A stretch of 64,000 nucleotides of DNA from AP-15 sp963795485. GTDB lineage: Bacteria > Pseudomonadota > Alphaproteobacteria > ATCC43930 > CGMCC-115725. A program made the position numbers and the translations under genes. Where the stretch lies: assembly GCA_963795485.1 (NCBI GenBank), contig CAWCIL010000003.1, forward strand, positions 1 through 64,000, in the 5' to 3' direction. A model generated the notes under the pieces. That model made no database searches, was not told the DNA's origin, and was given only the letters and a program-made list of their open reading frames with translations. Numbering within the stretch: position 1 is the stretch's first letter; every line of letters starts with the position of its first letter. Below are positions 16,932 through 27,850 of this stretch, piece after piece.

Positions 16932-19017
16932 ATGACCCCGACCAAGGTCCTCGTCGGCCAGGTGCTGGTCGTCTTCGCGATCGTGATCGCGGGCTTGTGG
17001 TTCGCGACGGAATGGGCCGCGGCGCAGCTGGGCTTTCAGCCGCAGCTCGGCGCGCCCTGGTTCGTCGCTCTCGACTATCCCGTCTATTACCCCTGGCGGC
17101 TGTTCGAGTGGTGGTATGCCTACGACGCCTATGCGCCGACGCTCTTCAACGAGGCGGGCGCGATCGCGGCGCTGGGCGGCGTGGCCGGGATGCGGCGTGG
17201 CGATCATCGGCTCGCTGTGGCGCGCCCGGCAGAACCAAGCACGTCACGACCTATGGTTCGTCCCGCTGGGCGACCGACCGTGACATCGCCGAAGCCGGTC
17301 TGTTCGATCCGTCCGGCGTCTTCCTCGGCCGGCTTGAGCGGAACTATCTGCGCCACGACGGCCCGGAGCATGTCATGGCCTTCGCGCCGACGCGCTCCGG
17401 CAAAGGCGTCGGCCTCGTCGTCCCGACCTGCTGTCCTGGACCGGATCAGCGTCGTCATTCACGACATCAAGGGCGAGAACTGGCAGCTGACCGCCGGCTG
17501 GCGGGCGCAGTTCTCGCATTGCCTGCTGTTCAATCCGACCGATCCGCGCAGCGCCCGCTACAATCCGCTGCTCGAAGTCCGCAAGGGACCGGACGAAGTC
17601 CGCGACGTCCAGAACATCGCCGATATCCTGGTCGATCCCGAAGGCGCGCTGGAACGGCGCAACCATTGGGAGAAGACCAGCCATTCGCTGCTGGTCGGCG
17701 CGATCCTCCACGTCCTGTACGCCGAGGAGGAGAAGACGCTCGCGCGGGTCGCGAGCTTCCTGTCCGACCCGCAGCGGTCCTTCGAGCACACGCTGCGCGC
17801 GCATGATGGCGACCAACCATCTCGGCACGACCGAGCAGCCCGTCGTCCATCCCGTCGTCGCCTCGGCCGCACGCGAGGTGCTGAACAAATCCGAGAACGA
17901 GCGCTCCGGCGTGCTTTCCACCGCCATGTCGTTCCTCGGTCTCTATCGCGATCCGACCGTCGCGGCGACGACCTCGGCCTGCGACTGGCGCATCGCCGAT
18001 CTGGTGGATGCGGCCCGGCCGGTGTCGCTCTACCTTGTCATTCCGCCGTCGGACATTTCCCGCACCAAGCCGCTGGTCCGCCTGGTGCTCAACCAGATCG
18101 GCCGCCGCCTGACCGAGCGGCTGGAAGGCGATCCCGGCAAGACGCCGCAAGCACAAGCTGCTGATGATGCTGGACGAGTTCCCGGCGCTGGGTCGGCTGG
18201 ACTTCTTCGAGACCGCGCTGGCCTTCATGGCGGGCTACGGCATCCGCGCCTATCTGATCGCCCAATCGCCTCAACCAGATTTCCAAGGCCTACGGCGAGA
18301 ACAACGCCATCCTCGACAATTGCCATGTCCGGATCGCGTTCTCCAGTCGAACGACGAGCGGACGGCCAAGCGCATCTCCGACGCGCTCGGCACCGCGACC
18401 GAACTGCGCGCCCAGCGCAACTATGCCGGCCATCGTCTGGCGCCCTGGCTCGAGCCACGTCATGGTCAGCCGCCAGGAGACGGCGCGCCCGCTGCTGACG
18501 CCCGGCGAGGTGATGCAGCTGCCGCCGGCCGACGAGCTGGTGCTGGTCTCCGGCCTGGCGCCGATCCGCGCCAAGAAGCTCCGCTATTACGAGGACGGCA
18601 ATTTCATCGCCCGCGTGCTGCCGGCGCCGACCTGTCCGATGAGCGGCTATCGCGACCGGCCGCCGGCCCGCGTCCCGACGATTGGGGCGGCCAGGTGCGC
18701 GGCACCGCATGTCCGCCTGGACGGCGCGTTCGCACGGCGAGGCGGCGGTGACCGGCGAGGAGGAAGGCGGATCGGCGGCTGCAGCGCCATCCCGGTCTGC
18801 CCGGCGAAGACGGGCATCGTCCGCAGCCGATGCCGAGGCCGAACGCCACGATCTCGGCTCGGTGCTCGACGACGATCTCGACAGTCGCGGCCGAGCAAGC
18901 GCGCGTCATCGATCCGGCTGCGGCGCTCTCGGCGCGATCCGCCGCGCCTACGCGCATGCAACGAGGGCCGAAGCCGGCCATCGCGATCCCGACCACGACC
19001 TGCTGCCGGACTTCTGA
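16932..19017 (+). CDS. traG: TraG/VirD4 type IV coupling protein, frameshifted
   Basis: This ATPase links the relaxosome to the mating channel at the inner membrane. N-terminal membrane segments ('VLVVFAIVIAGLWFA') precede Walker A 'APTRSGKGVGLVVP' (about 17,390) and Walker B 'LLMMLDEFPALG' (about 18,165). Further conserved blocks are 'KTSHSLLVGAILHVLY', 'YLVIPPSDISRTKPL' and 'LSSNDERTAKRISDAL'-like sequence. Six or more one-base indels (near 17,190, 17,435, 17,800, 18,150, 18,270 and 18,450, and in the tail) split it. The acidic tail ends 'DPDHDLLPDF', the usual terminus of ICE TraG proteins, with TGA at 19,015-19,017. The copG-trb operon follows 11 bp later. Confidence 0.88.
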
Positions 19018-19028
19018 GGAGCGCCGCG

Positions 19029-19474
19029 ATGAAGCCGCGCCATCACCTCTATCTCGACGACGAGCTCTCCGCAAGAGCTCGACGCGCTCGCATCGAAGCC
19101 GGGCTGCTCCAAATCCGGCCATCGTCGCCGATGCGCTCCGGGCCTATCTCGCGCGCGCGCGGCGGCAAGGAAGCTGGACGACCGTCCTCAAGGCGCGCCT
19201 CGATCGCGTTCGACCAGGACAGCTCGGCGCGCGTCGAGCGGGAATCCAGGAGTGCTCCTCGAAAGCCTGGCGCTCTTTCATCCGCTAGGCAGCTCACCGT
19301 GACGGCGCCGCTGCCCGAATCCGAGCAGGCGGCGGCCCGAGCGGCCGGCGAGGACCGCTATCAGGCCTTCATCGAGCAGCTCGGCCGGCGTGTCGCCGCC
19401 GGCCGCGGCATCGGCCGCGAGCTTGCCGAACGGGTCGGCGAGAGCCGGAACGGCGTCGTGGGGTCGGCGCATGA
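19029..19474 (+). CDS. CopG-type ribbon-helix-helix regulator, frameshifted
   Basis: The start 'MKPRHHLYLDDELS' and frame-corrected 'KPGCSKSGIVADALRAYL' form a ribbon-helix-helix DNA-binding fold. The C-terminal half 'LTVTAPLPESEQAAARA' then 'DRYQAFIEQLGRRVA' is the conserved tail of the CopG-like protein that sits between traG and trbB in rhizobial ICEs. It probably autoregulates the trb operon, by analogy. Two or three indels (near 19,075, 19,110 and 19,190-19,280) break the frame. The stop overlaps the trbB ATG (ATGA at 19,471-19,474). Confidence 0.75.
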
Positions 19475-20492
19475 GCCGGCCGGTCGCACCCGAAAGCCTG
19501 GAGCGCCGGCGCGCCATGCTGCGCACCGCGCTGGGCCGGTCATCTCCGGCTGCGCTCGCCGAGCCCGCACGTCGTCGAGGTGCTGGTCAATCCCGACGGC
19601 GCTCTGTGGCTCGACCGGCTTGGGCGAGGGGCGCGTCGCGACCGGCGTGCGGCTCGGCGCCGCCGAGGCCGAGCGCATCATCCGCCTGGTCGCCGACCAT
19701 GTCGGCGTCGAGGCCATGCCGGCAATCGCCGATCGTCAGCGCCGAACTGCCGCCGCGAGAGGCGTGCGGCGAACGCTTCGAGGGCATGCTGCCGCCGGTG
19801 GCGCTGGCGCCGATGTTCGCGATCCGCACGCCGGCGGCGCCGCGATCTACACGCTCGCCGACTATGTCGCCGACCGGCGTCATGCTCGAGCTCGAGGCGG
19901 CGCGCTCTCGACGAGCGCGATGCGCAAGCGGCGCAATGTCGTGATCGCCGGCGGCGCCAAGACCGGCAAGACGACGCTGGCCAACGCACTGCTTGCTGCA
20001 GATCGCCGCCGAGACCGGCGACCGGCTCATCCTGCTGGAGGACCGCCGCGAGATCATGCTGCCGCACGGCAATGTCGTGCCGCTGCTCGCCAAGGACGGC
20101 GTGGCGTCGCTCTCCGATCTGGTGCGCTCGGCGCTGCGGCTGTCCGCCCGACCGCATCCCCGTCGGCGAGGTCCGCGGCGGCGAGGCGATCGACATGCTG
20201 GAGGCCTGGAGCACCGGCCATTCCGGCGGCGTCGCCACGATCCATGCCAAGTCGCCGGTCGGCGCGCTCTACCGGTTCGAGCAGCTCATCCTGCGCAGCG
20301 GTCGCCAACCCGCCGCGCGAGCTGATCGCCGAGGCGGTCGACATCGTCGTGCTGTCGTCCGGTCCGCAACGGCCGGCGCCGCATCGAGACGATCGTCGAG
20401 GTCGCCGGCCTCGACGAGCGGCGGCGGCTACCGGCTCTCACGCGCCTTCACTTCACCGGCTCCAGCCCTCAACACCAAGGAGACGATCATGA
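19471..20492 (+). CDS. trbB: TrbB, VirB11-like conjugation ATPase, frameshifted
   Basis: This is a hexameric secretion ATPase. It begins 'MSRPVAPESLERRRAML' and has an N-terminal domain with 'RLGAAEAERIIRLVADH'. Walker A is 'GGAKTGKTTLANALL' (about 19,955), followed by the Asp/His boxes 'RLILLEDRREIML' and 'GVATIHAKSP' and then 'EAVDIVVLS'. Its length of about 340 codons fits the family. Indels occur near 19,540, 19,730, 19,845, 19,900, 19,995 and 20,150-20,300. The stop overlaps the trbC start (ATGA). Confidence 0.88.
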
Positions 20493-20835
20493 TGTCGCTC
20501 GCCAATCGTCAGCGTTCGTCCGCTCGCTGTCCTGCGAGCTTCGCGCGTCTGCGCCGCTGGCCTGACGCTGCTGTCCGCGCATGCCATGGCGGCCGGCTCC
20601 AACATGCCGTGGGAGCAGCCGCTTCAGCAGATCCTGGATTCCGTCCAGGGGCCGGTCGCGAAGATCATCGCGGTGATCATCATCATCGTCACCGGCCTGT
20701 CGCTTGCCTTCGGCGACACCTCCGGCGGCTTCCGGCGGCTGATCCAGATCGTCTTCGGCATCTCGATCGCGTTCGCCGCGTCGAGCTTCTTCCTGTCGCT
20801 TCTTCTCCTTCGGCGGCGGGGCGCTCGTGTCATGA
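20489..20835 (+). CDS. trbC: TrbC, prepilin subunit of conjugative pilus
   Basis: Frame-corrected length is about 115 residues. A long signal-like N-terminus is followed by the VirB2/TrbC core 'MPWEQPLQQILDSVQGPVA' and two hydrophobic helices, 'IIAVIIIIVTGLSLAFGD' and 'IVFGISIAFAASSFFLS'. The pilin would be cut and cyclised by TraF, encoded upstream. Indels near 20,530-20,560 and 20,800 explain the scattered frames. It is coupled by ATGA to trbB and trbD. Confidence 0.85.
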
Positions 20836-21100
20836 GCGCGCATCGATCGAAGGCTTCGAGGTCCCGCTGCACCGGGCGCTGGCCGAGCCGATCCTGCTCG
20901 GCGGCGCGCCGCGCGGCGGTCGCGATCGTCAACGGCACGGTCGCCGCCGCGCTCGGCATCGGGCTTCAGCTCTGGATCGCCGGCATCGCTGCTCTGGGTG
21001 GTCGGCCACGCGATCGCCGTCTTCGCCGCCAAGCGCGATCCCGCATTTCGCCGCGGTGCTCGCCCGCCATCTCCGGCAGAAGGCGTGGCTCGCATGCTGA
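20832..21100 (+). CDS. trbD: TrbD, VirB3-like inner-membrane protein
   Basis: About 90 residues after correction. It has 'EGFEVPLHRALAEPILLGG', then two membrane helices ('AIVNGTVAAALGIGLQLWI' and 'VGHAIAVFAAKRDP'), and ends 'LRQKAWLAC'. This matches TrbD/VirB3, which works with the TrbE ATPase. Frame breaks lie near 20,843, 20,915, 20,990 and 21,045. The start overlaps the trbC stop, and its stop lies within the trbE start region. Confidence 0.82.
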
Positions 21101-23662
21101 ACCTCGCCGAATACCGCCGCGACGCCGATCTGCTCGCCGATCGGCTGCCCTGGGCCGCGCTGGTCGCGCCCGGCGTCGTGCTCAACAAGGACGGCAGCTT
21201 CCAGCGCACCTTCGCGTTCCGCGGCCCCGATCTCGAAAGCGCCACCGAGGCCGAGCTGGTCGGCGCCTGCGCGCGGCTCAACAACGTGCTGCGCCGCTTC
21301 GGCTCCGGCTGGGCCTTGTTCTTCGAGGCCGACCGCACGCTGGCGCCCGGCTATCCCGAATCCGAGTTTCCCGGACCCGGCCTCCTGGCTGGTCGACCAT
21401 GAGCGGCGCGCGGCTTTCGAGGAGGAGCGACCTGCCAGCCGGCCGCGCAGCCGCGAGCGCTTCGAGAGCGCCTATCACCTGACCTTGCTCTATCATGCCG
21501 CCGCCGGACCAGGTGAGCCGGGCGGAGCGGGCGCTGCTCGAACTGCCGGAAGGCGAGCGACCAGCGCGATCGCGGCCGATCTGGCGCGACGAGCTCGCCG
21601 GCCTTCGTCGCCGAGACCGAGCGCGCGCTCGATCTGCATGGAAGGCTTCATGCCCGAGATCCGCGCGCTCGATGATGCCGAGACCCTGACCTATCTGCAC
21701 GGCACGATCTCGACGCGCCGGCACCCGATCGCCGTACCCGAGACGCCGATGCATCTCGACGCCGTCCTGGTCGACACGCCGCTCGTCGGCGGCCTCGAGC
21801 CGATGCTCGGCGACGCTGCATCTGCGGACCGTCGACGCGTCCTCGGGTTTCCCGAGCGCGACCCGGCCGGGCCTGCTCGACGACCTCAACCATCTCGGCA
21901 TCGAATATCGCTGGGTCGCGCGCTGGATCGCCCTCGACAAGACCGAGGCATCGAAGGAGCTGACCCGCATCCGCCGGCAATGGTTCGCCAAGCGCAAGTC
22001 GATCACGGCGCTGCTGCGCGAGGTTCTCTACAACGAACCGGCGCCAGCTGCTCGATACCGACGCCGCCAACAAGGCAGCCGACGCCGACGACGCGCTTCA
22101 GGCGCTCGGCTCCGACCACGTCGCCTTCGGCTATCTGACCATCACCGTCACGGTCTGGCATCGAGACGCGCGCCGGCGCCGCGGAGAAGGAGCGCGCCGT
22201 CGAGCGCGTCGTCAACGGCCGCGGCTTCGCCACGATCCGCGAGAACATCAATGCGGTCGAGGCCTGGCTCGTCGTCGCTGCCGGGCCATGCCTACGCCAA
22301 TGTTCGCCAGCCGCTCGTCCATACGCTCAACCTGGCGCATCTGATCCCGCTTTCGGCGGTCTGGGCGGGTCCGGCGCGCAACGCCCATCTCGACGGGCCG
22401 CCGCTGCTCGTCGCCGAGACCTCGGGCTCGACGCCGTTCCGGCTCTCGACCCATGTCGGCGATGTCGGCCATATGCTGATCGTCGGTCCGACCGGTGCGG
22501 GCAAGAGCGTGCTGCTGGCCCTGCTCGCGCTGCAGTTCCGCCGCTATCCCGGCATCCCAGGTCTATGTCTTCGACAAGGGCGGCTCGGCCCGCGCCTCCA
22601 TCCTGGCGATGGGCGGCCAGCATCATCGCCTCGCCGCCGAGGCCGAGGACCTCGCCTTCCAGCCGCTGCGCCATGATCGACCATGTCCGCCGAGCGCGCC
22701 TGGGCGGCCGAATGGGTGCTGGGCCTTCTCGCCCATGAGCGCGTGAACGTCACGCCGGAGACCAAGGAGGCCGTCTGGTCGGCGCTGACCAGCCTCGCCT
22801 CGGCGCCGCCGCGCGAGCGGACGCTGACCGGCCTGTCGATGCTGCTTCAGTCGAACGCGCTCAAGGCGGCGCTCGGCGCCCTATACGCTTGGAAGGGCCG
22901 TTCGGCCATCTGCTCGACGCCGCCGAGGACAAGCTCTCCTTCGGCGATGTCGAGTGCTTCGAGACCGAGACGCTGATGCGCGACGCGGCCGGCGCCGTGC
23001 CGCCGGTGCTGACCTATCTGTTCCACCGGCTCGATGCCCGCTTCGACGGATCGCCGACCTTGCTGATCCTCGACGAGGCGTGGGTCTTTCTCGACGACCC
23101 GCTGTTCGCCGCGCGCATCCGCGAATGGCTGAAGACGCTGCGCAAGAAGAACGTCGCCGTCGTCTTCGCGACCCAGTCGCTCGCCGATATCGCCAACAGC
23201 ACGATCGCGCCGGCGGTCATCGAAAGCTGCCCGCAGCGCATCTTTCTGCCGAACGACCGCGCCGTCGAGCCGCGAGGCGCGGCGCGCCTATGAGCAGTTC
23301 GGGCTCAACGAGCGCCAGATCCAGCTCGTCGCCACGGCGACTCCGAAGCGCGACTACTACCTGCAATCCCGCCAGGGCAACCGCCTGTTCCAGCTCGGCC
23401 TCGGGCCGGTCGCGCTCGCCTTCTGCGGTGCCTCATCGCCCGCCGACCAGGTGATGATCGACCGCGTTCTCGACCGGTCTTCGCCTGAATCCTTCGCCGC
23501 GGCTTGGCTGTCGGCCAGGGGGCTGTCCTGGGCGGCGGACGTCATCAAAGACGCGGGGCATTTCAGCGGGGAGCCCGAGGCAGCTGGCGTCGCTGCGGAA
23601 ACCGGGATCGGGCATGCCGCCGAACCACAGCCTTCCGCTCGATCGAGGAGCATTCGCGATGA
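21094..23662 (+). CDS. trbE: TrbE, VirB4-like conjugation ATPase, frameshifted
   Basis: This is the largest T4SS ATPase, about 850 residues after correction. N-terminus 'MLNLAEYRRDADLLADRL'; Walker A 'GPTGAGKSVLLALLALQF' (about 22,485); Walker B 'PTLLILDEAWVFLDD' (about 23,060); then 'VVFATQSLADIANS'. The C-terminus 'AFCGASSPADQVMIDRVL' is typical of TrbE. At least nine indels break the frame between about 21,380 and 23,620, and two longer stretches are clean. It probably ends in TGA at 23,660-23,662, overlapping the trbJ ATG. Confidence 0.87.
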
Positions 23663-24421
23663 TCAAGCTCTTCGCTTTGGCCGCGCCAATTGCCGCCGCC
23701 TGCTCGCGACCGTTTGCGTCGCCGCGAGCCTCGTGGCGCACCACCGCCGGCACGGGCGCAGTGGCCCGTCATCGACGTGGCGAATCTGGCGCAGAACATC
23801 ATGACCGCCGCGCGGACGCTGCAGGAGGTCAACAACCAGATCACGCAGATTCAACAGTTCGTCCAAATGCTGCAGAACGAGGCGCGCAACCTGACCTCGC
23901 TGCCGTTCTCAATCGTTCAGCAGCTCGACCAGTCGGTCTCGCAGATCACCAGCCTGATGGGACAGGCCCAAGGCATTCTCTACAACGTCCAGAACGTCCA
24001 GTCCCAGTTCCAGCGCTTCTACCCCACTGCCATCAGCCCGTCCACCTCGAGCACACAACTGTTCGCGGACGCACAGACGAGGTGGCAGTACTCGCTGTCG
24101 ACCTTCCAGCACACGATGGAAGTCCAGTCGCAGATCGTTCAGAGTCTCCCCGGCGACCAGGCGCAGATGGATGCGCTGGTCGGGCAGAGCCAGGGCGCCG
24201 TCGGCATCCTCCAGGCGACGCAGGCCGGCAATCAGCTTCTCGCCCTGCAATCGAAGCAGGCTGCCGCCATCCAGGCGTTGCTCGCGTCGCAAGCCCGCGC
24301 GCAAGCGATCGAACAGGCCCGCCAGGCGGAAGCCGAAGAACAGGCGCATGAGCAGTACCAGCAGTTCATCGGGACCGCTCCCGGCACCTACACGCCGGTG
24401 CCGGTGACGATGTTCCATTGA
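23659..24421 (+). CDS. trbJ: TrbJ, VirB5-like periplasmic mating-pair protein
   Basis: A signal peptide ('MIKLFALAAP' continuing hydrophobic, then Ala-rich to 'ARAQW') precedes a long helical, Gln-rich body: 'IMTAARTLQEVNNQITQIQ', 'LDQSVSQITSLMGQAQGIL', ending 'YTPVPVTMFH'. Coiled-coil character throughout fits TrbJ/VirB5, a minor pilus component or adhesin. Only the first 40 codons are disturbed, by indels near 23,690 and 23,745; the remaining 215 are clean. The next gene begins 20 bp downstream. Confidence 0.87.
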
Positions 24422-24441
24422 GGAAAGGAAAGGACGACATC

Positions 24442-24768
24442 ATGAAAGCCGCTCGACTCCTGGCTTGTCTCTTCCTGGTGATGATGGCGCTCAACGCCGC
24501 GCGCGTCGTTGCCCAGCAGTCTAACGAATGGGAAAGCCCGCCGTCGGCAGCCACCGACCCGCTCACCAAGGAGCTCCAACGCTGCAAGCAACTCAACGAG
24601 AACGCAAGTTCCGACCCAGCGTGCGAGGCCGCCTACAAGGAAGTGCGCCGACGCTTCTTCTCCCACAGCGATACGTACCAGCCTGCGCCTGTCGATATGT
24701 TCCCGAAAGAGCATCACCAGCCGTGGACGACAGATAAGAAACCCACGTCTCCCTCGACCGAGAAGTGA
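24442..24768 (+). CDS. trbK: TrbK-like entry-exclusion lipoprotein/secreted protein
   Basis: This is an intact 108-residue protein with a signal sequence ('LLACLFLVMMALNAARVVA') and a mature part with two Cys ('LQRCKQLN', 'PACEAAYKEVRRRFF'). It matches the alternative TrbK family found between trbJ and trbL in alphaproteobacterial ICEs. The family role is exclusion of redundant mating in IncP systems; here the function is inferred from position and layout. The Shine-Dalgarno 'ggaaaggaaagg' precedes the ATG. Confidence 0.8.
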   Translation: MKAARLLACLFLVMMALNAARVVAQQSNEWESPPSAATDPLTKELQRCKQLNENASSDPACEAAYKEVRRRFFSHSDTYQPAPVDMFPKEHHQPWTTDKKPTSPSTEK

Positions 24769-24770
24769 AA

Positions 24771-26133
24771 TGAACGGCGTCGGCGTCATCGATCAGTTCC
24801 TCAATACCTTCACGACGTACATCGACAGTGGCTTCGGCCTCCTGAAGCCGGAAGTTGCGTTCCTGTCCGCGATCCTGATCGGTATCGATATGACGTTGGC
24901 GGGCCTGTTCTGGGCGCTTGGAGGCGAGGAAATCGTCGTTCGGCTAATCAAGAAGACGCTCTACGTCGGCTTCTTCGCCTTCCTGATTGGCAACTTCAAC
25001 AATCTTGCGAGCGTCGTTTTCAACTCCTTTGCGCAGCTCGGACTTAAGGGAGGAGGAAGCGCACTCAGCTGCACCGATTTCCTTGAGCCCGGCCATCTGG
25101 CGCAGGTCGGTATCCAGGCGGGCTGGCCAATTTTGAATGCGGTTGGGAATTTGATGGGGTTTACGTCATTCTTCGAGAACTTCGTTCAGATCTTCATTCT
25201 TCTCTTCGCCTGGGTGATCCTCATCGCCGCCTTCTTCGTGCTGGCGATCCAGCTCTTCATCACCCTCATCGAATTCAAGCTGACCACTCTCGCGGGTTTC
25301 GTGCTGGTGCCGTTCGGCCTTTGGGGCAAGAGCGCATTCCTGGCCGAACGCGTCCTCGGCTTTGTCATTACCGTACGGAATCAAGGTGCTGGTGCTCGCC
25401 GTGATCGTCGGCATCGGCACGACGCTCTTCGGACAGTTCACCTCGGCCCTGCCGAGCGGCGGCCAGCAGCCGTCGATCGAGGACGCGCTCGCGATCGTGC
25501 TCGCGGCCATCGCCATGCTCGGGCTCGGCATCTTCGGGCCGGCAATCGCGTCGGGTCTCGTCTCCGGCGCGCCACAGCTCGGCGCGGGCGCTGCGATCGG
25601 CACGGCAGGCGCTGTCGTCGGCGGCGCCATGCTCGCCGGCGGTGCCGCCGGCGCAGCGCTCGGCCTCGGCCGCGCCGGCTTTGCCGGCGGACTCGTCGGC
25701 GATTCGCGCCGGCACCTCTCTGGCCTCTGCGACCACCACGGCCTACGGCCTCGGCGCCGCGGCATCGGGCGAAACCGGGCTCGCCGGTGTCGCCGCCGGT
25801 ATCGGCGGCGTCGGCCGGGCAGGGATGGGGGTGGCCGCCAACGCTGCCCGGTCCGTCGGCAGCCGTATCGGCAACCGCCTTCAGTGAAGACCGTCGCCGC
25901 GGGCCGGAGCGCTGCCTGGCGCGCCACCGGCGGCGGTCCGGTCGGCAGCAACGACGGCGCCGGCTGCTCCTTCCAGTGCAGCCTCCGGCCGGGACATCGG
26001 CGCCCGATTGGGCGCGCCGGCTGCGAGCCGAGCAAACCCGCCGCGCGCACCTGCAATCGACCGCACAAGCCGTCAAGGAAGGAGACCGGCCGCCGGCGAG
26101 GCCAGCCCCGACCTCGACCAGAAAGAGGACTGA
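24771..26133 (+). CDS. trbL: TrbL, VirB6-like polytopic channel protein
   Basis: The N-terminal 200 residues are clean and polytopic: 'LNTFTTYIDSGFGLLKPEV', 'FLSAILIGIDMTLAGLFWA', 'FILLFAWVILIAAFFVLAI', 'KLTTLAGFVLVPFGLWG'. After an indel near 25,375 the next membrane segments follow ('VLVLAVIVGIGTTLFGQF', 'IVLAAIAMLGLGIFGPAI'). A Gly/Ala-rich cytoplasmic tail follows, with further indels near 25,705 and 25,885. It ends 'SPDLDQKED' with TGA at 26,131-26,133, just before trbF. It forms the inner-membrane channel core. Confidence 0.87.
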
Positions 26134-26136
26134 GCG

Positions 26137-26839
26137 ATGCTGTTTCGCCGAGCCAGTCAGCGCTACGCGGCAGACGCCGGAGCCGGTCACGCCCTATCAG
26201 CGCGCGGCACAGGTCTGGGACGACCGGCTCGGCTCCGCGCGGACACAGGCGAAGAACTGGCGGCTGATGGCGTTCGGCTGCCTGACCTTGTCGGTCGGGC
26301 TCGCCGGCGGGTCTCGTCAAGCTTTCGAGCGAAAGCCGGATCACGCCCTATGTCGTCGAGATCGACAAGCTCGGCGAGGTCCAGGCGGTCGGGCCGGCCG
26401 AGCGCGACTGGACGCCGACCGACGCCGAGATCGCCTGGCAGCTCGCCCGCTTCATCGACGACGTGCGCTCACTGCCGCTCGACCCGATCGTGCTGTCGGC
26501 ACGAACTGGCTCGAAGCCTATGCCTATGCCGGTGATCGCGCCGCCGCGACGCTCAACGATTTCGCGCGCCAGCACGACCCGTTCAAGGCGGTCGGCGAAC
26601 GGACCGTCTCGGTCGAGGTCACCAGCGTCGTCCGCGCTTCGCCGGACAGCTTCCAGGTGAAATGGACCGAGCAATCCTTCCGCGATGGTGCTCTCGAACG
26701 CACCGAACGCTGGACCGGCATCCTGACCGTCGCCATCCGCCGCCCGACGACCGCGGACGTGCTGCGCACCAACCCGCTCGGCCTCTACGTCCTCGCCCTC
26801 GACTGGTCGCGCGAGCTCAATCCCGGAGAAACGCCATGA
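26137..26839 (+). CDS. trbF: TrbF, VirB8-like assembly factor
   Basis: Begins 'MLFRRASQRYA', and after an early indel continues 'PYQRAAQVWDDRLGSART'. One membrane helix ('FGCLTLSVGLAGG') precedes the periplasmic NTF2-like domain: 'ITPYVVEIDKLGEVQAV', 'FKAVGERTVSVEVTSVVR', 'GLYVLALDWSRELNPGETP'. Indels occur near 26,170, 26,310 and 26,500. It is a scaffold bridging the inner membrane to the TrbG/TrbI core. The stop overlaps the trbG ATG. Confidence 0.86.
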
Positions 26840-27850
26840 CCATCGATCGCCTCCGCTTCATTCTCCTGCTGTCGGTGTCGGCATTGGCGCTTGCGGCCTG
26901 TTCCGGCAAGGAACGCGCCGCCGTCCATCGCATATGACGACGCCGCAAATGCAGCCGGCGGCGATCGCGCCCGATCCGCCGAAGCCGGTCGAAATCGTCG
27001 AGGTGCCGAAGCCGCTGCCGCTTCCCGGCCAGCTTCAGCCGCGGCCGAAGCCCGCGAGGCCCGACAAGCGCCCGCCGACGGCGCGCGTCGACGCCGCCAA
27101 CCAGGCGGCGACTGCACGAACCGACCCGGGATGGCTGGATCGATGCCGTGCAGATCTATCCCTATACGCCGGGCGCGCTCTACCGCCTCTACGCCGCGCC
27201 CGAGCAGGTCAGCGACATCGGCCTTCAGCCGGGAGAGCAGCTGGTCGCGATCTCGGCCGGCGACACCGTCCGCTGGGTGGTCGGCGACACGACGAGCGGC
27301 GCCGGCGACGGCAAGCAGGTCCATGTGCTGGTCAAGCCGTTCGCGCCCGACCTCGAGACCAACCTCGTCATCACCACCGACCGGCGGACCTATCACCTGG
27401 CGCTGGAAAGCACCGCATCACACCTCCATGGCGGCGATTTCCTGGACCTATCCCCAGGATCGGCTCGTCATGCTGAAGCGGCAGAATGCGCGCGCCGACC
27501 AGGAGCGGCCGATCGATCGGGGGCTGGCGCTCGACAAGCTCCGGTTCCGCTATGCGATCACCGGCGACAATCCGCCCTGGAAGCCGGTGCGCGCCTTCGA
27601 CGACGGCAGCAAGGTCTATATCGAGTTTCCGGCGCGCATCGATCAGGGCGAGGCGCCGCCGCTGTTCGTCGTCGGCCCGACCGGCGAGAGCGAGCTCGTC
27701 AATTACCGGGTGCGCGGCAACTACTACATCGTCGATCGCCTGTTCGGAGCAGCCGAGCTGCGCCTCGGCAAGGACCCGCAGCAGATCGTGCGCATCAGCC
27801 GCACCGATGCGCCCGGGCAGGCGGCATCCGGGGGCCGGAGTAGGCCATGA
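26836..27850 (+). CDS. trbG: TrbG, VirB9-like outer-core protein
   Basis: A lipoprotein-type signal ('FILLLSVSALALAACSG') is followed by a Pro-rich linker and the VirB9/CagX beta-rich domain: 'IYPYTPGALYRLYAAPEQV', 'DIGLQPGEQLVAISAGDT', 'RFRYAITGDNPPWKPVRAF', 'YRVRGNYYIVDRLFGAAEL'. Indels near 26,920, 26,960, 27,115 and 27,415 disturb the frame, and the last 400 bp are clean. With TrbI and the lipoprotein it would build the outer-membrane ring. It ends in an ATGA overlap with trbI. Confidence 0.88.
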